Part shown: positions 28,380 through 36,813 of the stretch, piece by piece
How positions within the stretch are numbered: position 1 is the first letter of the stretch
Layout of the letters: each line of letters opens with the position of its first letter
Notes under the pieces: generated by a model
Told to the model about the DNA's origin: nothing
The model's input: the letters and a program-made list of their open reading frames with translations, nothing else
Databases searched by the model: none
Origin: Micropruina sonneratiae
Lineage (GTDB): Bacteria > Actinomycetota > Actinomycetes > Propionibacteriales > Propionibacteriaceae
Length of the DNA stretch: 64,000 nt
Direction of reading: 5' to 3'
Assembly: GCF_025972045.1 (NCBI RefSeq)
Contig: NZ_JAPDHX010000006.1
Span: 62,001 to 126,000, forward strand
Made by a program: the position numbers and the translations under genes

Positions 28380-29042
28380 TCAGGCGGTGTGCAGCCGCCG
28401 GGCGGCCGCGCGTTCGGAGATCTCGAACACTCCTTCCATGAGCAGCGCGATCGCCACCACCAGCAGGGCGGAGGCGAGCATCTGAGGATAATCCTGCGTC
28501 TTCAGTCCAAGGAACAGGAAGCGGCCCAGCCCACCGGCGCCGACGTAGGCGGCCAGGGTGGCGGTGGCGATCACCTGCAGCGTCGCCGACCGGACGCCGC
28601 CGAGCAGCAGCGGCAGCCCCAGCGGGATCTCCACCCTGGTCAGCACCTCCCACTCGGACATGCCCATCGCGCGGGCGGCGTCCACGGTGCGGCGATCGAT
28701 GGCTTCGATGCCGGCGTAGGCGCCGGCCAGCACCGACGGCACGGCCAGCAGCACCAGGGCCACCATCGGCGCGACCAGGCCGATACCGAGAACCAGGCCG
28801 ACCAGGGTGACCACACCGAGGGTCGGCAGGGCGCGGGCCGCGCCCGACGAGACGACCACCAGCCCCCGGCCGCGGCGGGTGTGGCCGACCAGGTAGCCCA
28901 GGGGGATGGCGATCACGCAGGCCAGCACGACGGCGAGCAGGGTGTACCACAGGTGTTCCCAGCAGCGCGCCCACACCCCCGAGGGCCCGGACGCGTTGGC
29001 CGGGTCGAGGATCCAGGCGATGGCCTCGCTGAAGTAGTTCAT
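28380..29042 (-). CDS. Osmoprotectant ABC importer permease (OpuCD-like)
   Basis: From MNYFSEAIAW (29042) the product has 220 residues and about six membrane helices. The EAA loop EVLTRVEIPLGLPLLLGGVRSAT is present and ends in the typical IATATLAAYVGAGGLG. It overlaps the other permease gene by 4 bp and is followed after 26 bp by the binding-protein gene. Confidence 0.93.
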   Translation of the reverse strand: MNYFSEAIAWILDPANASGPSGVWARCWEHLWYTLLAVVLACVIAIPLGYLVGHTRRGRGLVVVSSGAARALPTLGVVTLVGLVLGIGLVAPMVALVLLAVPSVLAGAYAGIEAIDRRTVDAARAMGMSEWEVLTRVEIPLGLPLLLGGVRSATLQVIATATLAAYVGAGGLGRFLFLGLKTQDYPQMLASALLVVAIALLMEGVFEISERAAARRLHTA

Positions 29043-29680
29043 CGGCCCGCCGCCTTCGCCCACGGCATCAGCAGCCGGCCGAGCAGCACCAGCAGGCCGT
29101 CGACCGCGACCGCCAGCAGCACGGTGGCGATGATGCCGGTCAGCACCTCGGCGAGGATGCCGCGCTGGAAGCCGTCCACGAACAGCAACCCGAGGTTGTC
29201 GACGCCGAGCAGCGACGACACCGTCACCAGGCTGATCGTGCTGACCGCCACCACCCGCAGCCCGGCCAGCAACACCGGCCCGGCGAGCGGCAGCTCCACC
29301 TGCCAGAACCGGCTGAAGGTCGAGTAGCCCAGAGCGGTCGAGGACAGCCGCACGGGACGTCCGACCGAGTCCAGCGCGTCCGCGGCGGAGCGCACCATCA
29401 GCGCCAGGCCGTACAGGGTGAGCGCGACGATCACGTTCAGCGCGTCGCGGACGCCGAATCCGAAGATGGTCGGCAGCACCACGAACAGCGGTAGCGACGG
29501 GATTGCGTACAGCAGGCCCGCGGCGGTGAGCAGCGTGGCCCGGGACCAGCGTCGGGTGGCGGCGAACCAGCCCAGCGGAAGTGCCAGCACGAACGACAGC
29601 GCGATCGCCGGCAGCGCCAGCAGCAGGTGGGACACGGTCCGGGAGCCGATCAACTCCAGGTTCGCCAGCACCCAGCCCAT
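29039..29680 (-). CDS. Osmoprotectant ABC importer permease (OpuCB-like)
   Basis: The 213-residue protein starts MGWVLANLELIGSRTVSHLLLA at 29680 and has six membrane helices with the EAA loop segment TFSRFWQVELPLAGPVLLAGLR. The pairing of two different permeases in one operon is typical for OpuB/OpuC systems. The start is one base from the stop of the ATPase gene. Confidence 0.93.
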   Translation of the reverse strand: MGWVLANLELIGSRTVSHLLLALPAIALSFVLALPLGWFAATRRWSRATLLTAAGLLYAIPSLPLFVVLPTIFGFGVRDALNVIVALTLYGLALMVRSAADALDSVGRPVRLSSTALGYSTFSRFWQVELPLAGPVLLAGLRVVAVSTISLVTVSSLLGVDNLGLLFVDGFQRGILAEVLTGIIATVLLAVAVDGLLVLLGRLLMPWAKAAGR

Positions 29681-29681
29681 C

Positions 29682-30512
29682 TCACGCCTCCGGGCCGGGG
29701 CCGTCGGCGAGCCGCCCGGCGGGTCTGCCCAGGGCGTCCACCACCAGGGTGCCGCCGGCGGTCTCGCGCAGGTGCAGGTCGAGGGCGCCGCGGCCCAGTC
29801 CCAGGAAGTCGGCGACGAACGAGTCGGCGGGTTCGGACACCACCTGCTGCGGCGTCCCGGCCTGCGCGATCCGGGCACCCTTGGCCAGGATGACGATCTG
29901 GTCGCCGAGCGCCAACGCCTCGGCGATGTCGTGGGTGACAAACACGATGGTCTTGTGCAGTTCGCGCTGGATGCGCAGCAACTCGGCCTGCAGGTCGGCC
30001 CGCACCAGCGGGTCGACCGCGCCGAACGGCTCGTCCATCAGCAGGATGTTCGGGTCGGCGGCCAGCCCGCGCGCCACCCCGACCCGCTGCTGCTGGCCGC
30101 CGGAGAGCTGATCGGGGTACCGGTTTGCCATCGAGCTCTCCAGGCCGACCAGCTCCATCAGCTCGTGGGCGCGGGCGTGCGCCTGCGCCTTCGGCGTCCC
30201 GGTCAGCAGCGGCACGGTGGCGATGTTGTCGATCACCTTGCGGTGCGGCAGCAGGCCCGCGTTCTGCATCACGTAGCCGATCCGGCGGCGCAATGGCACC
30301 GGCGGCACGTCGGCCACGTTTTCGTCGTCGATCCAGACCCGGCCACTGGTCGGGTCGACCATCCTGTTCACCATCCGCAGCAGGGTGGTCTTGCCGCAGC
30401 CCGAGCTGCCGACCAGGACGGTCGTCTGGCCGGTGGGCGCCTCCAACGTGAACGACCGGACGGCTTCTGTGCCGTCCGGGTAGGACTTGCTCACGTCGTC
30501 GAAACGGATCAT
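29682..30512 (-). CDS. Osmoprotectant ABC importer ATPase (OpuCA/ProV-like)
   Basis: The 276-residue ATPase begins MIRFDDVSKSYPDGTEAV (an upstream GTG at 30521 is possible). Walker A is GSSGCGKTT, the signature LSGGQQQRVGVARGLA and Walker B ILLMDEPFGAVDPLVR, typical of the quaternary-amine importers. No CBS-domain pair follows the ATPase core, unlike E. coli ProV, so osmotic sensing by that route is absent. The region 30513-30584 shows no other gene. Confidence 0.92.
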   Translation of the reverse strand: MIRFDDVSKSYPDGTEAVRSFTLEAPTGQTTVLVGSSGCGKTTLLRMVNRMVDPTSGRVWIDDENVADVPPVPLRRRIGYVMQNAGLLPHRKVIDNIATVPLLTGTPKAQAHARAHELMELVGLESSMANRYPDQLSGGQQQRVGVARGLAADPNILLMDEPFGAVDPLVRADLQAELLRIQRELHKTIVFVTHDIAEALALGDQIVILAKGARIAQAGTPQQVVSEPADSFVADFLGLGRGALDLHLRETAGGTLVVDALGRPAGRLADGPGPEA

Positions 30513-30584
30513 GTCGCCCACTCAACCCCAATCGGACGGGGTTGTCTCCCCCCCAAGGAATACCCGGCGGTCGTGCGCGTGCCG

Positions 30585-31313
30585 TCAGTCGCGGGCGTAG
30601 GTGGTGACGAAGTTGCGCAGCAGGCGGTACGGATGCTCGACGCCGGAGGCCCGGGCCATCCCGATCAGGATGTCGAAGTCGTCGGGGTGGAAGTAGCCGG
30701 CGTTGCGGTAGATCGACATGCGCTGCTCCAGCGCGTCGACGTCGAGCTCGGGGTGGAACTGGGTCACGTAGACGTTGTCGCCGTGCCGGTACATCTGCAC
30801 CGGGCAGGCCTCGCCGGTGCCCAGCAGGGTCACCCCGGGCGGGGCGCTGTTGCAGGCCTCCTTGTGCCCGACGAACGCCTGGAACTTCTCGGGCAGGCCC
30901 TGCAGCACCGGGTCGGACGCCGCCGCCTCGGTCAGCGTCACCTCGATGGCGCCCAGCCCCTCGCCGTAGGTCCGGTCGACGGTGCCGCCCAGGTGCACGG
31001 TGACGGTGCCGATGCCGTAGCACATGCCCAGGAACGGGAAGTCGGCGTCGACGATCTCGTCGACGACGGCGCGGATGTCGGATTCGACCCGCAGCTGCAG
31101 GTCGGACTTGACCGCGTCGGAGATGTTGAACGGGCTGCCGCCCAGCAGCACCCCGGAGTAGTCGTCGAGCCGCAGCCCGGTCAGCGGGCCGGACTCGACC
31201 CGGATGTGGACCAGTTCGTCGGGCGCCAGCCCGGCGTGCTGCCGGACCGACTCGTATTCGTCCCTGGCCGCCTTGTCATGATCGCGGGTGGCCAGCAGGA
31301 CGAACGGTTTCAC
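30585..31313 (-). CDS. Class I glutamine amidotransferase-like protein
   Basis: GTG 31313 overlaps the stop of the ligase gene by 4 bp. The 242-residue product has the nucleophile motif GMCYGIGTVTVHLGG (Cys near residue 97) and the catalytic His-Glu segment VTQFHPELD, so a Cys-His-Glu triad is complete. It resembles stand-alone GMP-synthase-like amidotransferases (GATase1). The partner reaction is unknown; coupling to the carboxylate-amine ligase suggests a common peptide-like or amide product. Confidence 0.85.
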   Translation of the reverse strand: MKPFVLLATRDHDKAARDEYESVRQHAGLAPDELVHIRVESGPLTGLRLDDYSGVLLGGSPFNISDAVKSDLQLRVESDIRAVVDEIVDADFPFLGMCYGIGTVTVHLGGTVDRTYGEGLGAIEVTLTEAAASDPVLQGLPEKFQAFVGHKEACNSAPPGVTLLGTGEACPVQMYRHGDNVYVTQFHPELDVDALEQRMSIYRNAGYFHPDDFDILIGMARASGVEHPYRLLRNFVTTYARD

Positions 31314-32437
31314 GGCCGCAAGGGTAGCCCGTCGGGGCGATCGGCCCCGGTCGAGTCCACCAGCTGCCGCAGCGCCTGGGCCGGGCCGCCGGCCGCCCGC
31401 TGCCGCACGTAGCTGGGGCCGTGCCGCAGCAATTGGTCGATGAACGCCAGCTCGGTGCCGCAGCCCAGTTCGGCCGCGATCGGCTCCAGCCGGTTCAGCC
31501 AGTCCTCGATGCCCTCGCGCATCGGCCGGACCTTCTGGCCGACCCGCGGGGTGATCACGTCGGTGTCCAGGCCGTAGCGGGCCGCGCGCCAGCGGTTCTC
31601 CTTCATGAACCACACCGGCAGCTTGGCGATCGCGCGCCCGTCGTCCAGCTCGCGCGACATGTACTCGGCGAGGCACTGGGTGAGCGCGGTCAGCGCGGCC
31701 AGCTCGGCGAAGGTGGGCACGGAATCGAGCACCCGGTTCTCGACGGTGCCGAAGGTGGAGGGCCGCACGTCCCAGCGGATCTCGTTGGGGGCGGAGATCA
31801 TCCGCGCCTCTTCCAGCTCGGAGGCGTAGTGCTCGAACTCGTCCCAGGTCTCCATCGGGTACGGCAGCCCGTTGGTGGGCAGCTGCTGGAAGATCAGCGT
31901 GCGTTGCGAGGCGTACCCGGTGTCCTCGCCCTCCCAGTACGGCGACGAGCCCGACAGCGCGATGAAGTAGGGGGTGAAGCGGGCCAGCCCGTAGGTGATC
32001 GGCAGTGCCTTGTCGCGGTGGTCGACCCCGACGTGGATGTGGGTACCGAAGACGGCCATCTGCCGCCCCCAGTAGGCGTTGCGTTCCTTCACCACGTTGT
32101 AGCGCCAGAAGTCGAACGGCTGGGAGTCGGCGGCGCGGTCGATGGGGTGGGAGCCCGCTCCCAGCAGCCTGGTGTCGTCGCCGAGGATCTCCCGCACCCG
32201 GTGCAGGCTGCCGCGCAGGTCGTCCATCGCGGCATCGACACGGTGATGGACGCCGGTGACCAGCTCGATCATGTCTGTCAGGTATTCGCGCCGGATCGCG
32301 CCTGACTTCGGGTCGTCGACGGCGTCGAGGACCTGTTGGGCGCGAGGCGCCAGGCTGAGCGTGGTGGCGTCCACGAGCGCGAGTTCCCACTCCACGCCGA
32401 TAGTGGATTTTCCGCCCGGCACGAAGTCGAACCGCAC
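31310..32437 (-). CDS. Glutamate-cysteine ligase-like carboxylate-amine ligase (GCS2/YbdK family)
   Basis: The 375-residue protein matches the GCS2 family: STIGVEWELALVD near the start (ATP and metal-binding Glu residues), GAGSHPIDRA, GTHIHVGVDHRDKALP and LSGSSPYWEGEDTGYASQR, NEIRWDVRPSTFGTVENRVLD. Members ligate an amine to the gamma carboxylate of glutamate or a similar acid; the actinobacterial EgtA group makes gamma-glutamylcysteine. It is upstream of, and coupled to, the amidotransferase. No ergothioneine or mycothiol gene is nearby, so the product is open. Confidence 0.88.
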   Translation of the reverse strand: MRFDFVPGGKSTIGVEWELALVDATTLSLAPRAQQVLDAVDDPKSGAIRREYLTDMIELVTGVHHRVDAAMDDLRGSLHRVREILGDDTRLLGAGSHPIDRAADSQPFDFWRYNVVKERNAYWGRQMAVFGTHIHVGVDHRDKALPITYGLARFTPYFIALSGSSPYWEGEDTGYASQRTLIFQQLPTNGLPYPMETWDEFEHYASELEEARMISAPNEIRWDVRPSTFGTVENRVLDSVPTFAELAALTALTQCLAEYMSRELDDGRAIAKLPVWFMKENRWRAARYGLDTDVITPRVGQKVRPMREGIEDWLNRLEPIAAELGCGTELAFIDQLLRHGPSYVRQRAAGGPAQALRQLVDSTGADRPDGLPLRP

Positions 32438-32463
32438 GGCCGCAGTCTAGTGGGGCGCCGTGC

Positions 32464-33312
32464 TCAGGCGTCGACCCACCCGTACACCTTCTTGGTCGAG
32501 ACGATCCGTTCGGTCACCTTGTTCTTCACGTCACCGCCGATCACCCGCAGCCTGTCGTCGGGCAACACCTCGATGACGATGTCGACGTGGGTCGAGGTGG
32601 TGGAGTTCTGCGGGCTCTTCCCGTACAGCACCAGGTCGCCCGGGCCGACCCCCTCGACGCCGTCGTGCGCCCGGTCGTGCATCGCGCCCCAGTTGTACAG
32701 GTCGCCCGAGAACGAGAACCTGGGCACGGTGTTGCCCGCCTTGTTCCACGCCCAGGTCGCGAACAGCGACGACCACGGCATGCAGCCGCCGTAAGGCGTG
32801 CAGTTCTTCTTCTTGCCCTTCTTCTCGGTGACGCCCTTCTGGCTGCGGGCCGCCTTGATGATGGCTGGCTCGACGTTGGGCGGACGGCTCGGCGTGGCCG
32901 ACGGTTTCACCGTCGCCGTCTGGCACACCGACAAGGTGGTGGAGTCTCCGCCGGCGACGTAGACCGATGCCACGTAGCCGGTCTTCTTCTTGAAGGTCAC
33001 CTTGTTCCACACGTTCGACGCGCGGGTGCCGTTGCTCACCGTGGTGCCGATCGTGCGGCACTGCAGGGTGATCTTCGTCTTGTGCGGAATGCGGGCCAGC
33101 CGGTCGCTCTCGATGGTGGGCTGCTTGCGCAGCGACAGCGGCGTCGACTTGTTGGTGCGCACCGTGCCCTGCACCGTCGGCGGCTTGGTTGGCGAGGCCT
33201 TCGTGGGCGTCGGGCTCGGGGTCGGCGGGCCGGCCGCCGATCCCGTGCAACCGGCCAGCAGGAGGCAGGGAAGCGCCAGGCCCGCAGCCAGCCGCTCCAT
33301 CCGCCTCGTCAT
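32464..33312 (-). CDS. Lipoprotein with SH3-like and CHAP-like domains; nucleophile Cys replaced by Ser
   Basis: The 282-residue protein has a lipoprotein signal (LLLAGC, Cys 22), a Pro/Thr-rich linker, an SH3-like region (about 50-120: STPLSLRKQPTIESDRLARIP, KKTGYVASVYVAGG) and a C-terminal CHAP/NlpC-type domain. In that domain the position after PW, where the catalytic Cys belongs, is Ser 181 (CMPWSSLFATWAWNKAG), while the His is in STTSTHVDIVIEV (about 242). Other domain features (SGDLYNWGAMH, GDLVLYG) are intact. It may be an inactive, binding-only member. Confidence 0.75.
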   Translation of the reverse strand: MTRRMERLAAGLALPCLLLAGCTGSAAGPPTPSPTPTKASPTKPPTVQGTVRTNKSTPLSLRKQPTIESDRLARIPHKTKITLQCRTIGTTVSNGTRASNVWNKVTFKKKTGYVASVYVAGGDSTTLSVCQTATVKPSATPSRPPNVEPAIIKAARSQKGVTEKKGKKKNCTPYGGCMPWSSLFATWAWNKAGNTVPRFSFSGDLYNWGAMHDRAHDGVEGVGPGDLVLYGKSPQNSTTSTHVDIVIEVLPDDRLRVIGGDVKNKVTERIVSTKKVYGWVDA

Positions 33313-33345
33313 GCGCCAGACGGTAACACGGGGCGGTGACCGATC

Positions 33346-34821
33346 TCAGACCGCAGGCTGGCCCAACGACTCCCCGAAGCCGGCGTAGGGGGGCACGGTG
33401 GCCGAGCCGGTGTCCTCCAGCACGAGGGTGGGGGCCGTGGACGGCGTCCGGCTGTAGACCACGACCCCGGCGTCCGGGACGCTGCCGACATCCTCGCCCG
33501 GGACGCCGACAACCAGCCCGTCACGCATCGCCTCACCGTCGTTCAGGTCGCCCGACAGCACCGCGACCGACGAGCCGAAATGGTCGGCCGCCTCGACCAC
33601 CCCGCCGACGCCGCCGGCGCCCTGGCGGAGCAGGCGGGCGGCGCCGCCGCTGCGGTTGGCGCGGAACAGGGTGACCGTGCCGGCGCCCAGCACCGAACCG
33701 ACCGCCTCGCCCGGTGCGCCCACGATCGCGGTCAACTGGTCGACGGTGTTGATGCCCAGGGCGACCGCCGAGCCGAAGGCGTCCCCGGTCTCGTTGCTGC
33801 TGGGAATGCCCGCGGTGTCCTGGTGTACCGCCCGCAGCGAGCGGAAGGTCCGCTTGGACGGGTCGAAGTTAAGGATGTGCACCTGACCGGTCCAGCGCGC
33901 CGAGCCGATGGTCTCGTTGGGGGCGCCGATCAGCACGTAGTGGTCGCGGTAGGCGACCGCCGAACCGAAACCGTCACCGGACTCGGCGGTGCCGGGGACG
34001 CCGGCGGAGTTCTGTGTGACGGCCACGCCGCGGTAGCCGGTCGGGGCGGCCGCGGTGGCGGACAGCAACGTCACCATCCCGGCCTGCCGGCGGCTGCCGA
34101 CCGTCTCGTCCGGGGTGCCGATCACGATCGTCCGGTCCTGGCCGGCCAGCGCCGTGCCGAACCGGTCACCGTTCTCGGAGGTGTTGGGCACGCCGGGCGA
34201 GTTCTGGGTGAGCACAGTGCGCGGGGCTGCCTGGGTGCCGGACGCCGTGAGCGGGATCACCGCGACCTGCCCGGCCTCCCACTTGGTTCCGTCGTCGGCG
34301 GTGGGCGCCGAGACGACCAGTTGGGGGGCCGGCGTCGCGGCGTCCGGGGTGAGCAGCACCACCTGGGCGCCGAAGCTGCCGTGGGCGGCGGTGCCGTTGA
34401 AGATGTTGACCAGGGTGACCTCGTTGCCGGTGCCGCTGCGCAGCAGGTAGGCCGCGCCGCGGCTGCCGGCGCGGCCGGGCGCCCCGACCGCGAGTTCGGC
34501 GCAGCCGTTGCCGTCCAGGTCGCCCAGCGCCACAGAGGCGCCGAACCGATCGCCCGGCATCGACGTGGAGACGATCTGGCTGGCCGGGACGAAGCGCCGC
34601 TCGCCGTCACTGAACAGGATGTCGATCGCCCCGCGTTCGTCGTCGTAGCCGGGGACGCCGACCACGACGTCCGCCTTTCCGTCGGAGTTCAGGTCGCCGG
34701 CCACGCCGTTGCCGGGGTCGCAGGACGCCGCGGCCGTGGCCGCCGGCCCGGACAGTGCAAGGCCCGAACCGGTCAGGCCCAGGGCGACGAGGGTGGTGAG
34801 CAGACGGCGGGTGCGGGACAT
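33346..34821 (-). CDS. Secreted FG-GAP (integrin-alpha-like) repeat protein
   Basis: ATG 34821 follows GAGGCC. The 491-residue protein has a signal peptide (about 1-33, ending AATAAAS) and about six FG-GAP repeats: GDRFGASVALGDLDGNGCAELAVGAPG, GDRFGTALAGQ, GDGFGSAVAYRDHYVLIGAPNE, GDAFGSAVALG and ADHFGSSVAVLSGD. Several repeats keep the calcium-binding DxDGNG loop (DLNSDGKAD, DLDGNG). Such secreted propellers are common in actinobacteria and probably bind surface or extracellular partners. Confidence 0.9.
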   Translation of the reverse strand: MSRTRRLLTTLVALGLTGSGLALSGPAATAAASCDPGNGVAGDLNSDGKADVVVGVPGYDDERGAIDILFSDGERRFVPASQIVSTSMPGDRFGASVALGDLDGNGCAELAVGAPGRAGSRGAAYLLRSGTGNEVTLVNIFNGTAAHGSFGAQVVLLTPDAATPAPQLVVSAPTADDGTKWEAGQVAVIPLTASGTQAAPRTVLTQNSPGVPNTSENGDRFGTALAGQDRTIVIGTPDETVGSRRQAGMVTLLSATAAAPTGYRGVAVTQNSAGVPGTAESGDGFGSAVAYRDHYVLIGAPNETIGSARWTGQVHILNFDPSKRTFRSLRAVHQDTAGIPSSNETGDAFGSAVALGINTVDQLTAIVGAPGEAVGSVLGAGTVTLFRANRSGGAARLLRQGAGGVGGVVEAADHFGSSVAVLSGDLNDGEAMRDGLVVGVPGEDVGSVPDAGVVVYSRTPSTAPTLVLEDTGSATVPPYAGFGESLGQPAV

Positions 34822-34904
34822 GCGGGCCTCCTGAGCATTCGGGTCAACGCACAGGTGCATCGCCGCGGTCCCGCTGATACGCCTCGTGGACGTGCCGCGC
34901 CGCG

Positions 34905-35219
34905 TCAGCTGGAGAAGAACAGCGAGCCCAGACCGCCGCGACGGTAGTGCTTGTTGCCGCGATGACCCCACTCGGGTCCGTAGCCGTAGCCGGGGCCCGG
35001 CTGCGGGGCGGCGACGAAGCGGCTCTCGAGCTGGGTGATGTTCTCCAGCTCGCCGAAATCGAGGAACACGCCTCGACAGTTCAGGCACTGTTCGATGTGC
35101 ACGCTGTTGCGGTCGACGGTGCGCATGCCGCCGCCGCACTTGGGACAGGTGTAGCCGGCGGGGGAGGCGCCGGTGGGGGCGTAGGGCTCGTAGCGGGGCA
35201 GCGGGTCTTTGGTGGACAT
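34905..35219 (-). CDS. TFIIB-type zinc-ribbon protein
   Basis: The 104-residue protein has a zinc ribbon with two CxxC pairs, YTCPKCGG (about 24-27) and QCLNCRG (45-48), followed by VFLDFGELENI, exactly the zf-TFIIB signature found in small bacterial proteins of unknown function. The C-terminus is Pro/Gly/Tyr-rich (PQPGPGYGYGPEWGHRG). It starts 4 bp after the phosphotransferase gene, so the two likely share a transcript. Confidence 0.82.
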   Translation of the reverse strand: MSTKDPLPRYEPYAPTGASPAGYTCPKCGGGMRTVDRNSVHIEQCLNCRGVFLDFGELENITQLESRFVAAPQPGPGYGYGPEWGHRGNKHYRRGGLGSLFFSS

Positions 35220-35223
35220 GGTT

Positions 35224-36009
35224 TCAGGGTGCCATCCGACGACAAGCCGCGAGGAGTGGATCGGCCGTGGATCGGCTGTGATCGTGGCCGGTCTGGCTGA
35301 CGGTTCGGACTGCGGCGACGAAGACGGCCGCCCGCGCCGGCAGGTCGAGGGCCGGCCACGGGTCTGTCGCCGGCGGCACGGCCGGACCGCCGGCTTCGCG
35401 ATAGCCGTCCAGGAAGGCTGCCCAGTCGTCATCGGGGAGCAGTCCCGCCGCCCAGAAGCCGGCCGGTCGGGCCAGGTCCCAGGCAGGGTCGCCGAGACCG
35501 GCGTCGTCGACGTCGAGCAGTCGCCAGCCATCGGTCCAATGACCGAGCTGACCCAAGTGCCAGTCGCCGTGCACCAGCAGGGCCGGCTCGACGCGTGCGG
35601 ACGCCTCGGCGGCCAGGGCGGCGCCCAGGTCGCGGAGCTCAGCCGGAGCCCGCTCGGCGGCGCGGGTCAGCCGGGACGCCCAGCCGTGCCGGGGAAGGCC
35701 CTCGGGCGGTGGGGTGACGTGCAGGGCGGCGAGCAACGCCCCGGCGTCCGACCAGGGCGGGTCGAGCCGGTCGGAACTCAGTACCGGCACCCGCGGCCAG
35801 CGCGACATGAGCCGTCCGTCGGGTGCGCTGCCGGGCACGGCGTCCACTGGCGGCACGAACGCGGCGCAGTCGGCGGCCAACGCGAGGCGCCGGGTCAGGG
35901 CCTCACGATCGGTGCGCGGATGGTGCCGCTTGGTCACGGTGTGCCGGTCGAACCGCAGCATCGAACCGGACGCGGTACGCACCCAGGCAGCAGACGAGTC
36001 GGCCGACAT
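35224..36009 (-). CDS. Aminoglycoside phosphotransferase-like kinase
   Basis: Starting at 36009 (MSADSSAAWV; an ATG 9 bp upstream is an alternative) the product has 261 residues. The APH-family catalytic segment LLVHGDWHLGQLG and metal-binding LLDVDDAGLGDPAWD are present, near residues 148-185. The N-lobe is short with little glycine-loop signal. Most such proteins are small-molecule kinases with no role in resistance. It is divergent from the SRPBCC gene at 36072. Confidence 0.82.
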   Translation of the reverse strand: MSADSSAAWVRTASGSMLRFDRHTVTKRHHPRTDREALTRRLALAADCAAFVPPVDAVPGSAPDGRLMSRWPRVPVLSSDRLDPPWSDAGALLAALHVTPPPEGLPRHGWASRLTRAAERAPAELRDLGAALAAEASARVEPALLVHGDWHLGQLGHWTDGWRLLDVDDAGLGDPAWDLARPAGFWAAGLLPDDDWAAFLDGYREAGGPAVPPATDPWPALDLPARAAVFVAAVRTVSQTGHDHSRSTADPLLAACRRMAP

Positions 36010-36071
36010 GGTCTGCATTCTGGCGCGTCCGGGCAGTGCCGCGGAACGCAAGATCGTGGAAGGATCGGGGC

Positions 36072-36500
36072 ATGGACACCAGCCCGATCGTGCACGAGCT
36101 CAGCGTGCGCTGCACCCCCGAACACGCCTTCGAGGTCTTCACCTCCGGGATCGGCGAGTGGTGGGATCCCGCCTACACCGGCAACGCCGACACCTTCACC
36201 ACGGTCACCATCGATCCGCGGATGCGTGGCCAGATCACCGAACGGCACTCCGACGGCGCCGAGCACGACTGGGGCGAGGTGATCGCCTGGGATCCGCCGG
36301 CCAAGGTCGCATTCAGCTTCACCCTCGCCCAGGACCGGACCGTGCCGTCGGTGGTCAGGGTCACGTTCGTGCCCTCCGACGCGGGCACCCAGGTGACCTT
36401 CGAGCACGACGGCTGGAACGAACTGAACGCCGACGCGCGGGGTAAGTTCACCGAATGGCCCCATCTGCTGAAGCGTTTCGTGACGGCCGCCGAGGCCTGA
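36072..36500 (+). CDS. SRPBCC / AHSA1-domain protein
   Basis: The 142-residue product (MDTSPIVHELSVRCTPEHAFEVF) is a complete AHSA1 fold with GIGEWWDPAYTG, WGEVIAWDPPAKVAFSF and TQVTFEHDGWNEL, resembling polyketide-cyclase-like proteins. It is followed after 12 bp by the ABM monooxygenase gene and probably shares its mRNA. Confidence 0.85.
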   Translation: MDTSPIVHELSVRCTPEHAFEVFTSGIGEWWDPAYTGNADTFTTVTIDPRMRGQITERHSDGAEHDWGEVIAWDPPAKVAFSFTLAQDRTVPSVVRVTFVPSDAGTQVTFEHDGWNELNADARGKFTEWPHLLKRFVTAAEA

Positions 36501-36512
36501 GAGGGGAACATC

Positions 36513-36800
36513 GTGATCACCACCGTCTGCAACGTGCACGTCACCGACGACGGCATCGAGGCGTTCAAGGCCGCCTCGCTGGCCAACGCCGAGGCGAGCC
36601 GGCAGGAACCCGGCATCACCCGCTTCGATCTGCTGCAACAGGTGGACGACCCGACCCGGTTCATCCTCTACGAGGAGTACGTGGACGTGGCCGCCACCGA
36701 GGCGCACAAGACGACCGAGCACTATCTGACCTGGCGCCAGACCGTCGCCGACCTGATGGCGACGCCGCGGCAGACCTACCAGTTCGGCGACAAGCTCTGA
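36513..36800 (+). CDS. Antibiotic biosynthesis monooxygenase (ABM)-domain protein
   Basis: The 95-residue protein (GTG start, GAGGGG upstream) is a single ABM domain: DGIEAFKAASLANAEASRQEPGITRFDLLQ and TRFILYEEYVDVAATEAHKTTEHYLTW, with the conserved YxxxxAxxxHxxTxHY pattern of LsrG/YgiN-like proteins. These dimeric ferredoxin-like proteins are quinol monooxygenases or autoinducer-processing enzymes; the substrate here is unknown. Confidence 0.88.
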   Translation: MITTVCNVHVTDDGIEAFKAASLANAEASRQEPGITRFDLLQQVDDPTRFILYEEYVDVAATEAHKTTEHYLTWRQTVADLMATPRQTYQFGDKL

Positions 36801-36813
36801 GCGTGCCCGGCGC

